From Planctomycetaceae bacterium (GTDB taxonomy: Bacteria; Planctomycetota; Planctomycetia; Pirellulales; Pirellulaceae), in assembly GCA_002862205.1 (NCBI GenBank), contig PKCN01000249.1, positions 1 to 64,000 of the forward strand: 64,000 bases of DNA, written 5' to 3'. A model generated the notes under the pieces. That model did no database searches. It was not told the origin of the DNA and was given only the letters and a program-made list of their open reading frames with translations. Positions 56,113 to 64,000 of this stretch are shown one piece after another. The number at the start of each line of letters is the position of its first letter. The first letter of the stretch is position 1. The translations under genes were made by a program, and so were the position numbers.

Positions 56113-57927
56113 CTAGGAAGGCGGGTGAATTGGTTCCCAGTCCTCAATGGTGACCCAGCCTGATCCAACCGCTTCGACGGTGATCCGAAGATACCTTGCG
56201 GTAGCAGAGAACGAGAGTCTCTCATCTTGGATTTCGGACGATTTGTTGGATTCATGCACCTTGGTCCACTTCACGCCATCGTTTGAAACACTCACGTGGT
56301 AGCGGATATTTGTACGATTCTTAAAACGAATATTCGCACCCGACAATGATTTTTCGATTCCAAAGTCAAGTTGTATCCACTGTGGCGTGGTTCCATTTGA
56401 TGCGGCCCAGCGGGTCGCCTTGTCGCCGTCAACCGAATGATGCGGGTAGTTTCCCGATTGATGGGACGACGCCGAAATCGTTCCTTTCGGCGTCGACATC
56501 GGTTGACTGGGACGGGCTTGGGGTTTGCGACGTCGGTCAGGATCATAATCAGGGTTCGGCGTCGGCATTTGAGCCGCAACCGATGTTCTCCAGTTTTGGA
56601 GCCGTTTTGCCAGATCATCTGCGAGCTCACGCTGCTCACTCGCTAGATTACTTCGTTCAGCGGGATCCGTTTCAAGATCGTACAGCTCCAAGTTCCCCCC
56701 TTCATAAAACTCGATCAGCTTCCAATTACCTTTTCGGATCGCGCCATAAGGAGTGGTGCGATGGTAGTGTGGGTAGTGCCAATACAATTCGTCTCGCGGC
56801 CAGACGGCTTTGGAATTCTTCAACAGGGGTACAAGACTAAGTCCATCCACGTGTTGCATGGGTAGAGGTGCGCTCCCGGACATCTCCAACAGAGTTGGGA
56901 AAAAATCATTCCCGATGATAGGTACGTCGCACTCTGAGCCCGGGGCCGTGATCCCGGGCCAGTGGATCATCGTTGCGACGCGGGTGCCACCCTCATAGGC
57001 CAACGCTTTTGCCCCTCGCAAACCCGCCGATGCGAGCTCAGCGGTGCCTCCATTATCCGAGGTAAACACAATGATGGTATTCTCAGCGAGCCCCAATTCC
57101 TGCAGCTTGGCCCTCACTCGCCCCACACTTCGGTCGAGCAACTCAGTCATCGCCGCAAATGCGGGATTCACGCGCTGAGTGTAGGGTTTTGCCAACGACT
57201 CGGCTTTCTGCCGGTATTTCTGAACCAGCTTCGGCGGCGCCATGATCGGACCGTGAACTGTGTAGTAGGAGAAATAGAGAAAGAATGGTTGTTCTTGATT
57301 TGCATCGATAAATTCAATCGCCTCATCGGTGAGTGCGTCGGTCAGGAATTCGCCAGCACGTCCATCCTCCAGATTGGGCATTCCAAATGGCGAAAAGTAT
57401 TTCCCTGGACCTTTGGGTTGTCCCCACTCACGCCCCGCTATGTTTTGGTCAAAACCATGCGATGTTGGGTAATGTTGCTCGAAATCATCAGCGCCTATCG
57501 GCATCAAATGCCACTTGCCGACAAATTGGCTCTGATAGCCCTCGGTCTTTAACGCCTCTGGTAACGTTGTTTCCGACAAATTCATCCGCATGTTCCAATC
57601 GGGAATGTTGAGTGGAGCATTCCCTCGTCTGTGCCCAGCGATCCAGTCGGTCAGGTTGGTTCTGCCAGGGTATTTGCCCAATAGAATGGCCGCTCTACTT
57701 GGGGAGCACACCGTACACGCGGAGTAGGCCTGCGTAAATTTGACGCCATCGGCGCAGAGGCGATCAATATTTGGCGTTTCATGGAAGGTAGACCCAAAGC
57801 ACCCAACGTCCCCCAGCCCAAGATCATCAACAAGAAAAAATACAATGTTTGGCTTTTCGCTGCCACGCGCGGACGCGGCCACCAAGAGACAAAATAGTGT
57901 TATCAACGCAGGACGCATGGCAATCAT
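56113..57927 (-). CDS. Secreted sulfatase with C-terminal F5/8 type C (CBM32-like) domain
   Basis: Started at ATG 57927 (MIAMRPALITLFCLLVAASARG), a signal peptide; 604 residues. ATG 57918 is an alternative. Sulfatase motifs: LVDDLGLGD, CSPSR then AAILLGKYPGRT (Cys near 74), GKWHLMPIG, FTSDNGGTAE and LRGAKALAYEGGTRV. After a Pro/Arg-rich linker (about 455-480) comes an F5/8 type C domain: ISASSHQSGNYPHHSVDGD, TRWAASNGTTPQWIQLDFG, and RYLRITVEAVGSG. The discoidin module should bind a carbohydrate and target the enzyme to polysaccharide, in keeping with a sulfated-glycan substrate. Confidence 0.94.
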   Translation of the reverse strand: MIAMRPALITLFCLLVAASARGSEKPNIVFFLVDDLGLGDVGCFGSTFHETPNIDRLCADGVKFTQAYSACTVCSPSRAAILLGKYPGRTNLTDWIAGHRRGNAPLNIPDWNMRMNLSETTLPEALKTEGYQSQFVGKWHLMPIGADDFEQHYPTSHGFDQNIAGREWGQPKGPGKYFSPFGMPNLEDGRAGEFLTDALTDEAIEFIDANQEQPFFLYFSYYTVHGPIMAPPKLVQKYRQKAESLAKPYTQRVNPAFAAMTELLDRSVGRVRAKLQELGLAENTIIVFTSDNGGTAELASAGLRGAKALAYEGGTRVATMIHWPGITAPGSECDVPIIGNDFFPTLLEMSGSAPLPMQHVDGLSLVPLLKNSKAVWPRDELYWHYPHYHRTTPYGAIRKGNWKLIEFYEGGNLELYDLETDPAERSNLASEQRELADDLAKRLQNWRTSVAAQMPTPNPDYDPDRRRKPQARPSQPMSTPKGTISASSHQSGNYPHHSVDGDKATRWAASNGTTPQWIQLDFGIEKSLSGANIRFKNRTNIRYHVSVSNDGVKWTKVHESNKSSEIQDERLSFSATARYLRITVEAVGSGWVTIEDWEPIHPPS

Positions 57928-58080
57928 GTACGCAAGTTGGGTGAGACAAAGGCGGCAGCGGCCGCTGGTAGGTGGATGAATCGATAATTGTACCACGTGC
58001 TTGCCAAACTGTATTGGAAAGCATTTCCATTCTCAAACGGAACTGCTTATCGAGCAAGCTTGTGCCGTTGGCGATACCAT

Positions 58081-58110
58081 AAAAAAAGAACGCCCCGCTG
58101 CTCACAGGGC
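58081..58110 (-). terminator. Probable intrinsic terminator after the coiled-coil operon
   Basis: On the minus strand, GCCCT...GGGGC forms a short GC-rich stem (about 4 GC pairs plus a G-U and an inner GC) followed by a TTCTTTTTTT tract. It begins about 14 nt after the stop of the 58125 gene. The stem is short, so confidence is moderate. Confidence 0.6.
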
Positions 58111-58124
58111 AATGTAGTTCAAAC

Positions 58125-59237
58125 TCACTCGCCAACGACTGCGAAAATACTTTTTGCCAGTTTACGCGTGAGCACGCGAATTTCTGACTCGAGTCGCTGC
58201 GAGATGTTTTCTACCTCATGGTTCGCCGCACTCCCCATCGATGAACTCGAAATGCTTAACATACGGACAGTCAAATCTCGTGATACGCGTTCGGATCGCC
58301 AACGTTTCTGCAGAATCATCGGTTTGAATTTTTTGGTGTCGCCAAAGAACACTCGCCTATTATTCGTATTCACCCGATCAACGGAAGTCGACGAGTACTC
58401 TGGATTGAGATCTTTCAGAGTCCCTTTTCCTTTGAGTTGAATCTTGCATTCGAGCGGCAGCTTTCGAGTATCAAATGAATGGTCGATCGCAGTGGTCAGG
58501 TTTTCGCACTGTAGCTTAGGTGACTGCTGTAATTGCGATTCCCTCGTTAGCGGTTGCAAGGCATCAAGACGGGTGTACAACCGCCTCAGTCGGCGCACAT
58601 CAAGATAGAATCCTTCATCAACGTTCAGCCCACAAGAATGTTTTCGTGCAAGGGATCTGAATGACATGTTTCTCGCAGTAAGAGTAATGATTCTGGTGAT
58701 CGCATCCTCCTCCGCTTCTAATTGAGCTGATAATTGTGCCAATTGGTTCGCGAGAGCCTGGATTGCATACCGATCACTCTCAAGCCTGTCTGACAGATTG
58801 TGATATTCGGTTTTGGCAGCTTCCCATTCTTTTTTGGCATTTATGAGTGAGTGTTGAACCGCGGCCCATTGAATCTGAGAAGTGTTCGATTTCCTTGCGC
58901 GTGCTTCTACGCTGGGTTGTTGATGCAATAAACGCAAAAACACCAGTCCGATACAGTGGATCAAGCTCGTGATGTCATCACACTTCTTACAATAGTTTCC
59001 CCAGCAATCAGCTTCCTTGACGACGGCATCTTTATACACCGTCTCCGCTGCTTTCAGACGTGCTCGTGTGACTCGAAGTCTGGATTCGTGCTGATGCTCG
59101 TAATTCAGGATTCGTTCCGCGATGCTGTTGCGTTTCGCTTCAAGCTTTCCCTTGATCCCGAGCAGCCCTCGTCGAGTACGAAGATGAGTGTGAATCTGGT
59201 GCGTGTAGTCACCAAAGTAATCCGCTAATCGATTCAT
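58125..59237 (-). CDS. Coiled-coil protein of unknown function, second in a two-gene operon
   Basis: The start is moved to ATG 59237 (MNRLADYFGDYTHQ), which overlaps the stop of the upstream gene in an ATGA arrangement; about 370 residues. Long heptad-like helices cover about 25-70 and 120-190 (RLRVTRARLKAAETVYKDAV, LESDRYAIQALANQLAQLSAQLEAEEDAI). A more polar C-terminal third (about 200-370) follows, ending ISQRLESEIRVLTRKLAKS. There is no signal peptide and no clear transmembrane helix; a weakly hydrophobic stretch is ITSLIHCIGLVFLRLL. I recognise no family. Tight coupling to the HEAT/coiled-coil gene says the two proteins are made together and probably interact. Confidence 0.7.
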   Translation of the reverse strand: MNRLADYFGDYTHQIHTHLRTRRGLLGIKGKLEAKRNSIAERILNYEHQHESRLRVTRARLKAAETVYKDAVVKEADCWGNYCKKCDDITSLIHCIGLVFLRLLHQQPSVEARARKSNTSQIQWAAVQHSLINAKKEWEAAKTEYHNLSDRLESDRYAIQALANQLAQLSAQLEAEEDAITRIITLTARNMSFRSLARKHSCGLNVDEGFYLDVRRLRRLYTRLDALQPLTRESQLQQSPKLQCENLTTAIDHSFDTRKLPLECKIQLKGKGTLKDLNPEYSSTSVDRVNTNNRRVFFGDTKKFKPMILQKRWRSERVSRDLTVRMLSISSSSMGSAANHEVENISQRLESEIRVLTRKLAKSIFAVVGE

Positions 59238-61555
59238 CGCATCACTCCGAAATCTTGTTCCAGTTCGACGCGAATAAAAGAAACGCAATCGTTCAAAGAG
59301 CTGCTGGCGGCGGCAATTTCCGCCGTACGGATGGCGTGCAGTGCCTGCAAACTGCCAATTCGTGTGACGGATTTGTTCAGACCTTCAATCGACTTACGTA
59401 GTTTCTCTCCCCCTTGCCATTCAATCTGCTCAATTTGGTAGTTCACGCTCAGGTTGGCTTGGCCTTGGGCCTGCCCGATCAAGCGGTGAGTTGTACCCGT
59501 CGATGTGGATGCGGAACGGAACGCAACAGAACAGTTAACCTGTGTTTTCAACTTCCGATCCCGGGCACGATGAACAAATCCATCGGTAACAGCGTTGGCT
59601 ACCTCATTGGTTGACTTCGCAAACTGAACGACATCCTCATTTAGGGGCGATTCCAGCTCATGCATTTCACCTACCAGTAATTTCTGTTCAGCTTGATGCT
59701 GTTGAATCTCCTGACAGCATTGCCGCAACACAACGCCGCAGCTGGATTGATTCACCAAAGTATCAATGCGACGATTCAATCCATTTTGCGATGCCAAATT
59801 GATCACATTCAAGATCGCCTCATTGATCTGGATGCGGACGAGACTCAGTTCATGATTTGCTTTGGTAGACGCATCACTTGCGGACAACAGTTCCTGATCA
59901 ACGTCCTTGATTGGTGTGCTGACACTTCTTTCTTGTTCGTGTGCCGCGGCCAGTTTCTGCTTCGACTCCTCGACGCTTGATCCAACTTCACGCATCTTCG
60001 AATTCAGGTTGTTCTCAAGTGTCGTAAGGGCCTTCAGACGCATCGGCCAGAGCGTATTTGCAAGCGATGAAAGAAACCCCGCATTGCTGCGCCTTGTGAT
60101 GGATAGCGTTGCCGCGAGTGAACTCATCTCTTCCTGAAGATCAGTGTATGCATTGTCGTGCTCTTTTTGACTCTTGCGAGCAGTTTCAAGGTCATCCGCA
60201 AGGTCGGCATACACCAGGTCGTGTCGCAGGACAGCTTTCTCCAAGGCAATGTCAGCGTCCATGACATTGGCTTGCCGCTTACTTAATTCGTCATACAGAT
60301 TCGCCACGTCATTCAGATCTTCTCCAAAAAATGCGGCAAACCGCTTTGCGTTATCCCATTGAAAGTGTGCAGGGGGGGTTGGTAAGACCAGCGTTTCCCA
60401 AGCCACGGGATCCAGTTGTTGTTCGTATTTGGCAAGCTCAGGTATTGCCTGAAATGCGTTCTTGGCAGAATCTGTTTGAACAAGTTCGGCAAGCAGGACT
60501 TCCTCCTCACTCGTGGGCTCTCTTTGGATGCCTGCGCCGAACTCGTTTGATTCCAAATCGGATTCACTGCGTGCCCGTGGGGCTGGTTCGTCTGAGTTAT
60601 CCGATTGAGCTGAAACAGTTTCATGATTTGTATTATTAACATTTGACGCTGTAAATGAGGACTCATCACTGGCGACACGTTCCTCGCGTATGATTGAAGA
60701 TGAATCGTCGAAAGAACTTTTCTTGTCAGACGGGGAGTTCCCCAAACTTGCTTGCGATTCTTTTTCGGCGACGGATTTTGCATTTGTCTCACCAACCCCT
60801 GTACTGCTGGCCTCAGACCGGGTTCCGCCTTGCCGTGGTTGTTTTGGCTCATTTTCAGTGCGAATGGTCGCGTCTTGCTGGTGGTTTTTAACCGGGTGCG
60901 TTTGCTCCGACCGCGGTTCTCCTTGTGATTGATCAACGCCTGAGGGTTTGGCATCACCGGTGTTGTGTTCAGCCTCTAGCGTATCCAGGGCGGATTGAGC
61001 GGTTGGCGACTTGTTACTGTCGCTCTGAGGATCGGTGGATGCCTGGTTGGCGACAGCGGAATATTCATGCAGCACGGTGGCGTCAACCTCAATGGGTTCA
61101 ACGCCCTCTCTCTCCAGCAGTTCAATCGCTGACTCCGCAGCATGTCGTACTGCGTAACCTTTGTCCTCAAGCAGTTTCTTCAACGCAGCAATGGCGCGGC
61201 CATCGTTACGGTTCGCCAGTTCACTCGCGGCATCCCGACGGATATTGTCCGTGTCGTCGCTCAGACAATTAATCAGCGCGAGTACCGCTGCATCCGAGCG
61301 GTGCGTTCCGATGGCCTTTATGACATCTCGCCGAAGATAGCGATCATCGACGTTCAATAATTGAATCAGAGTCTTCAACGTCAACTCATCGTCCAGCTCG
61401 CCAAGTGCAGCTATCGCGTTCCGCCGTTCGTATGAAGTGGATGCATCGCCCAAAGCGACAGCAATCAGATTTTGATGATCAGCCAAATGTGAGTTTCCTT
61501 GATTGGGTGCCCGCAGGATCGCTCCGTTGTCCAGTCTAATACTGGGCTGGAGCAC
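59234..61555 (-). CDS. HEAT-repeat plus coiled-coil protein of unknown function
   Basis: Starts with GTG 61555, preceded by GGAAAGGAA eight to nine bases upstream; 773 residues. Residues 30-155 are three to four HEAT repeats (ERRNAIAALGELDDELTLKTLIQLL, YLRRDVIKAIGTHRSDAAVLALINCL, NIRRDAASELANRNDGRAIAALKKLL). A 200-residue acidic Ser/Glu/Asp-rich disordered stretch follows (about 165-360). The C-terminal half is long coiled coil (about 410-660) ending in a mixed region. No transmembrane helix and no signal peptide, so cytoplasmic. The architecture is reminiscent of large scaffold proteins, but I recognise no family. It overlaps the next gene by 4 bp. Confidence 0.75.
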   Translation of the reverse strand: MLQPSIRLDNGAILRAPNQGNSHLADHQNLIAVALGDASTSYERRNAIAALGELDDELTLKTLIQLLNVDDRYLRRDVIKAIGTHRSDAAVLALINCLSDDTDNIRRDAASELANRNDGRAIAALKKLLEDKGYAVRHAAESAIELLEREGVEPIEVDATVLHEYSAVANQASTDPQSDSNKSPTAQSALDTLEAEHNTGDAKPSGVDQSQGEPRSEQTHPVKNHQQDATIRTENEPKQPRQGGTRSEASSTGVGETNAKSVAEKESQASLGNSPSDKKSSFDDSSSIIREERVASDESSFTASNVNNTNHETVSAQSDNSDEPAPRARSESDLESNEFGAGIQREPTSEEEVLLAELVQTDSAKNAFQAIPELAKYEQQLDPVAWETLVLPTPPAHFQWDNAKRFAAFFGEDLNDVANLYDELSKRQANVMDADIALEKAVLRHDLVYADLADDLETARKSQKEHDNAYTDLQEEMSSLAATLSITRRSNAGFLSSLANTLWPMRLKALTTLENNLNSKMREVGSSVEESKQKLAAAHEQERSVSTPIKDVDQELLSASDASTKANHELSLVRIQINEAILNVINLASQNGLNRRIDTLVNQSSCGVVLRQCCQEIQQHQAEQKLLVGEMHELESPLNEDVVQFAKSTNEVANAVTDGFVHRARDRKLKTQVNCSVAFRSASTSTGTTHRLIGQAQGQANLSVNYQIEQIEWQGGEKLRKSIEGLNKSVTRIGSLQALHAIRTAEIAAASSSLNDCVSFIRVELEQDFGVMR

Positions 61556-62129
61556 GTCTATTATTTCCTTTCCAAAAGGGCAGTTGCGTTGATCGTAAGT
61601 GGGGCTAAAAGTCCGATTCTGGCCATTTTTCCGGTACCCGGGTTAGATTCAATCCCTGAACACACGCTCATTGAGCTCTATCAGTACGGCCCGTAATCCA
61701 TTGACTCATGGCGCAAGGAATCTGGATTTCCAGTTTTTTCGAACCCGCTTGCCTTTCCCTTGACCGTTGGGCCTTACTGCTCAATCGCTGGCTGGAGTCA
61801 TGATGGTGGTGATTTGATGTTGGAACCGATTGGCTGAACTGTGCCCCTGAATTGTGCCCCTGAACTGTGCCCCTGAACTGTGCCCCTGAACTGTGCCCCT
61901 CCTTGTGACGTGCACCTGTGACGTGCCCCTAGCCGTGTTGCGGTGACATGCCACAGGATGTGTTGCAGTGATCTGGATGCACGTCCGCCAATGGAGATCC
62001 TTGGCCATCCATCTACTGCCCCTATCGGGGGCGATCTGACAGGGGTTCTGTCGAACGGCCAGCCCGATTAAAACGGGGCTCTTCTGACGCTACTTCCAGA
62101 CCGTTTCTGGCGGAGCTGTTTTCAGAGTG
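61556..62129. other. Intergenic region with a 13-bp repeat array
   Basis: About 570 bp between divergent genes; it must hold the promoter of the coiled-coil operon and of the methyltransferase gene. The minus-strand frame 61781-62008 is a by-product of the array. Small inverted repeats are visible near 62019-62035 (GCCCC-TATCG-GGGGC) and 62062-62082 (AGCCCG..CGGGGCT), neither with a T-tract. Confidence 0.5.
61836..61930 (+). repeat. 13-bp tandem array (GAACTGTGCCCCT)
   Basis: GAACTGTGCCCCT is repeated five times head to tail (61836-61900), with one A-C/T substitution (GAATTGTGCCCCT in copy 2). After a 4-bp break come two copies of the related 13-mer GTGACGTGCACCT/GTGACGTGCCCCT (61905-61930). 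No spacers or palindromes. Confidence 0.92.
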
Positions 62130-62762
62130 ATGACGGAAAGAATCTTCGTGGGTTTCCAACAAATCGAAATGCCTGATCACTTTGGACTCGATTCGACTGA
62201 ACCCGAGGCTGATCGCCTGATTGGGGTGGCTAATGAACAGATCGAGCGGTTCATGTTGTCAGACCAGGAGGTGATTGAGAACTTCGTCACCTGTGATTTC
62301 CATCTGACGCAGTGTGCTCTTCAGTGGATTCGTGACAACCATTTACTTACGGGTGAGCGGTTTTGCGAACTTGGTAGTGGGTACGGGGTCGTGGCAATGT
62401 TGGCTGCCAGAATGGGGATGGAGTCCATTGGCATCGAAATTGAACAGGTACTGGTTGACGAAGCCAACGCATTGGCAGCTCAACTCAGCAACGATGCAGC
62501 TTTTCATTGTGGAAGTTTCATTCCGCGTGAAACACTTGAAAATCTGGACATGGATCGCGAAATTCGAAATGTAACCATCGAAGAAGATGATGTTTATCGT
62601 GAGATTGGGCTCGCAATGAACGATTTTGACCTGTTCTTTGCCTTTCCGTGGCCTGGTGAGCAGGTGTTCTTTGAACGGGTCGTTGATAAGTGGGCTGCGT
62701 CTGGCGCGATGCTACTAACTTATCGTGGCCGTGACGGAATGCAGTTGCAGCGTAAGGATTAA
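62130..62762 (+). CDS. Class I SAM-dependent methyltransferase-like protein
   Basis: The ATG at 62130 directly follows the track's GTG 62127; about 210 residues. Motif I is FCELGSGYGVVAML (about 82-95), followed by SIGIEIEQVLVDEANALA (motif II, acidic Glu after beta-2). The post-motif region DFDLFFAFPWPGEQVFFERVV corresponds to motif IV. The preceding QCALQWIRDNHLLTGERFC is typical of the helix leading into the Rossmann fold. Substrate unknown. It is cytoplasmic. Its neighbour downstream is the photolyase-associated gene set, with no obvious link. Confidence 0.82.
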   Translation: MTERIFVGFQQIEMPDHFGLDSTEPEADRLIGVANEQIERFMLSDQEVIENFVTCDFHLTQCALQWIRDNHLLTGERFCELGSGYGVVAMLAARMGMESIGIEIEQVLVDEANALAAQLSNDAAFHCGSFIPRETLENLDMDREIRNVTIEEDDVYREIGLAMNDFDLFFAFPWPGEQVFFERVVDKWAASGAMLLTYRGRDGMQLQRKD

Positions 62763-62945
62763 TATTCAACCGCCCGCGCAAGCGATGAGTGCCCCATCCC
62801 TCTGATATGCCCCGCTGAATCCCGGTCACCTTTTGAGCGATCCGCCTGCGTTTCACGGAATTGTTGCCACGCTCGTAAACTGTCAAGCGGCGGATGTGAT
62901 GAATGATTTCACATCTGGCAGTGGTTCTTACCAGCAGAGACCAGC

Positions 62946-63209
62946 ATGACCGAGTTAACACGTGCCCAGACGGATCGCATCATACAGATGGCGTGGGAGG
63001 ATCGCACCAGCTTTGATTCTATCCGCGTACAGTTCAAACTTTCCCCCGGTGATGTGATCAAACTGATGCGTCGGGAGATGACGCCCAACTCTTTTCGGAT
63101 GTGGCGAAAACGAACTCGTGGTCGTACGACGAAACACGAACAGAAATTCGACTTGCAACACCCCGACAGCCCTACACGCCGGTTTCGATGCAGATCACAA
63201 CGAGGCTGA
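62946..63209 (+). CDS. DUF2805 / TIGR03643 family protein
   Basis: An 87-residue protein opening MTELTRAQTDRIIQMAWEDR, then FDSIRVQFKLSPGDVIKLMRREM and SFRMWRKRTRGRTTKH. This is the signature of TIGR03643/DUF2805, a small helix-turn-helix-like family of unknown function. It is often found beside photolyase-related cryptochromes in marine bacteria, and such a gene follows on the opposite strand at 63505. A role in light-related regulation or repair is inference from context. It is followed after 2 bp by the zinc-ribbon gene at 63212. Confidence 0.9.
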   Translation: MTELTRAQTDRIIQMAWEDRTSFDSIRVQFKLSPGDVIKLMRREMTPNSFRMWRKRTRGRTTKHEQKFDLQHPDSPTRRFRCRSQRG

Positions 63210-63211
63210 GC

Positions 63212-63400
63212 ATGAAGATTAAGCGGGTCCGTATAAAATCGTGTCACGAGTGCCAACAGGAAAAGCAGACACTGTACCGGGTGCGACAATCCGCCGATGC
63301 GCCATGGCAGTTTGTCTGCAAAGTGTGTCTCCTACCCATACGCACCGGGAACCCAAGTTATCAGTACGGAGGCACTTGGAAGAGCAAGAAACGACACTGA
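63212..63400 (+). CDS. Small zinc-ribbon protein next to photolyase gene
   Basis: The track ORF begins too early (63101, inside the DUF2805 gene). ATG 63212 gives a 62-residue protein MKIKRVRIKSCHECQQEKQT... with CHEC (about 11-14), a central Tyr/Arg-rich YRVRQSADAPWQF, CKVC (about 35-38) and the C-terminal YQYGGTWKSKKRH. The four Cys form one zinc ribbon. The YGGTWK ending recurs, from memory, in small proteins encoded near photolyase genes. The start is 2 bp after the DUF2805 stop, so they are translated together. Confidence 0.78.
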   Translation: MKIKRVRIKSCHECQQEKQTLYRVRQSADAPWQFVCKVCLLPIRTGNPSYQYGGTWKSKKRH

Positions 63401-63504
63401 CATCCGATCTCCCTGCATTTTTAAAAACGTTTCGCGACAACCTGGCACACGATCCGATCCGTTGGTGTTGCTTTCTCGCGTACTGAGGCCAGATGACCGT
63501 TCGT

Positions 63505-64000
63505 TTAGGTTAGGTTTTCCATGTATTCCGATGCCAACGTCTGGTGCTTCTGCATACGGTCCGGATCCATCTTGCGAGCCATAGCGCACATCATGGCCCA
63601 GCGAGGATTCTTTCCCAGTTCGTCAACGTGGTTTGATATCCACCGCCAGTACAGAGCATCCCAGATTTCACACCACTCGCCCTTTCCATAGTTGCTCATT
63701 TTTTTTACGTAAGCGGAACCGGAAAAATACGGCTTTGTTGTGATGTTACCCCCATCCGCGTTTTGGCTCATGGCGTAGACGTTTGGCACCATTACCCAGT
63801 CGTAACTATCAACAAAAAGTTCCATGAACCAGCGATAAATCTCGTCGGGATCGATCTCGCAAAGGAACATGAACCCACCCAATACCATCAATCGTTCGAT
63901 GTGGTGACAGTAACCGGTTTCGAGTAATCGTTTGATAATCTCGTCGACTGGAGCAATCCCTGTGGTTCCATCATAGAAGGCTTGAGGCATTTTGCGATAA
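63505..64000 (-). CDS. Photolyase-related cryptochrome (DPRP type), C-terminal part
   Basis: The frame is open to the right edge of the window (codons before the track's Met are TAT CGC AAA), so the N-terminus is missing. The visible ~165 residues read RKMPQAFYDGTTGIAPVDE, GYCHHIERLMVLGGFMFL, PDEIYRWFMELFVDSYDWVMVPNVYAMSQ, and YVKKMSNYGKGEWCEIWDALYWRWI. These match the FAD-binding C-terminal half of deoxyribodipyrimidine photolyase-related proteins (PF04244 type). The FeS-type photolyases have a C-x-x-C and further Cys between MS.Y and LYW; here the stretch reads NYGKGEWCEIWDALYW, shorter and with one Cys only, so the 4Fe-4S cluster is unlikely. It converges on the zinc-ribbon/DUF2805 pair. 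Confidence 0.88.
   Translation of the reverse strand, partial: YRKMPQAFYDGTTGIAPVDEIIKRLLETGYCHHIERLMVLGGFMFLCEIDPDEIYRWFMELFVDSYDWVMVPNVYAMSQNADGGNITTKPYFSGSAYVKKMSNYGKGEWCEIWDALYWRWISNHVDELGKNPRWAMMCAMARKMDPDRMQKHQTLASEYMENLT

Noticed and set aside
62019-62085. Small inverted repeats near GCCCCTATCGGGGGC and AGCCCG..CGGGGCT as terminators
   Set aside because: No T-tract follows on either strand and no gene ends close by on the right strand, so they are not called as terminators.
1-64000. tRNA, rRNA, insertion sequences or prophage genes
   Set aside because: No transposase, integrase, phage structural gene, terminal inverted repeat pair or RNA gene was recognised by eye. A tRNAscan or ISfinder run could overturn this.

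Overview
The window looks like a chromosomal segment of a planctomycete (Planctomycetota, most like the Pirellulales). This is inferred from gene content, not from a marker gene. It holds seven secreted sulfatases, a DUF1559 pseudopilin-like protein, a PVC-type membrane dehydrogenase with a C-terminal c-type heme site, a DUF1080 (3-keto-disaccharide hydrolase type) protein, a sialate O-acetylesterase-type protein, a Tat-exported Gfo/Idh/MocA oxidoreductase and a MoxR/DUF58/BatA-type operon. I see no rRNA, tRNA, CRISPR array, transposase or phage gene.

Layout. 0-8.3 kb: the 5' end of a Tat-type protein running off the left edge, then mostly minus-strand genes: a sulfatase, two alpha/beta hydrolases, DUF1559 (with a clear terminator), a His-rich lipoprotein and a membrane protein. 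9-10.3 kb: an orphan Flp pilin and an HD phosphohydrolase on the plus strand. 10.4-17.4 kb: a minus-strand cluster of three sulfatases, an esterase and a DUF1080 protein, which together look like a degradation locus for sulfated and acylated polysaccharide. 17.9-21 kb: a large SF1 (DNA2/NAM7-like) helicase. 21.1-30.1 kb: a sulfatase with HEAT-like repeats, the heme dehydrogenase, a two-domain SASA protein and a Gfo/Idh/MocA oxidoreductase. 30.2-37 kb: housekeeping and small genes (RbgA/YlqF GTPase, SMP-30-like lactonase, group 2 truncated hemoglobin, zinc-ribbon protein, EF-hand/thioredoxin protein, a lipid- or cell-surface-type hypothetical).

37.6-54.4 kb: a co-directional six-gene operon, most junctions being 4-bp ATGA overlaps. 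It encodes a retropepsin-like exported protein, a charged membrane protein, a MoxR AAA+ ATPase, a DUF58 protein, a BatA-like membrane protein and a roughly 3,090-residue protein. The last joins a BatA/vWA membrane module to an enormous TPR-like region across what reads as an internal signal peptide. This is the most unusual locus in the window.

54.5-58 kb: two more sulfatases, one with a C-terminal F5/8 type C (CBM32-like) domain. 58.1-61.6 kb: a two-gene minus-strand operon of unrecognised coiled-coil proteins, the first with N-terminal HEAT repeats, ending in a probable terminator. 62.1-64 kb: a methyltransferase-like protein, a DUF2805/TIGR03643 protein, a small zinc-ribbon protein and the C-terminal part of a photolyase-related cryptochrome running off the right edge.

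Several gene-free stretches carry short direct tandem repeats (13, 16 and 17 bp units, different sequences at each site), three of them just after a stop codon. Functional calls rest on motifs read by eye. No database search was run, so family names are recognition-level judgements.
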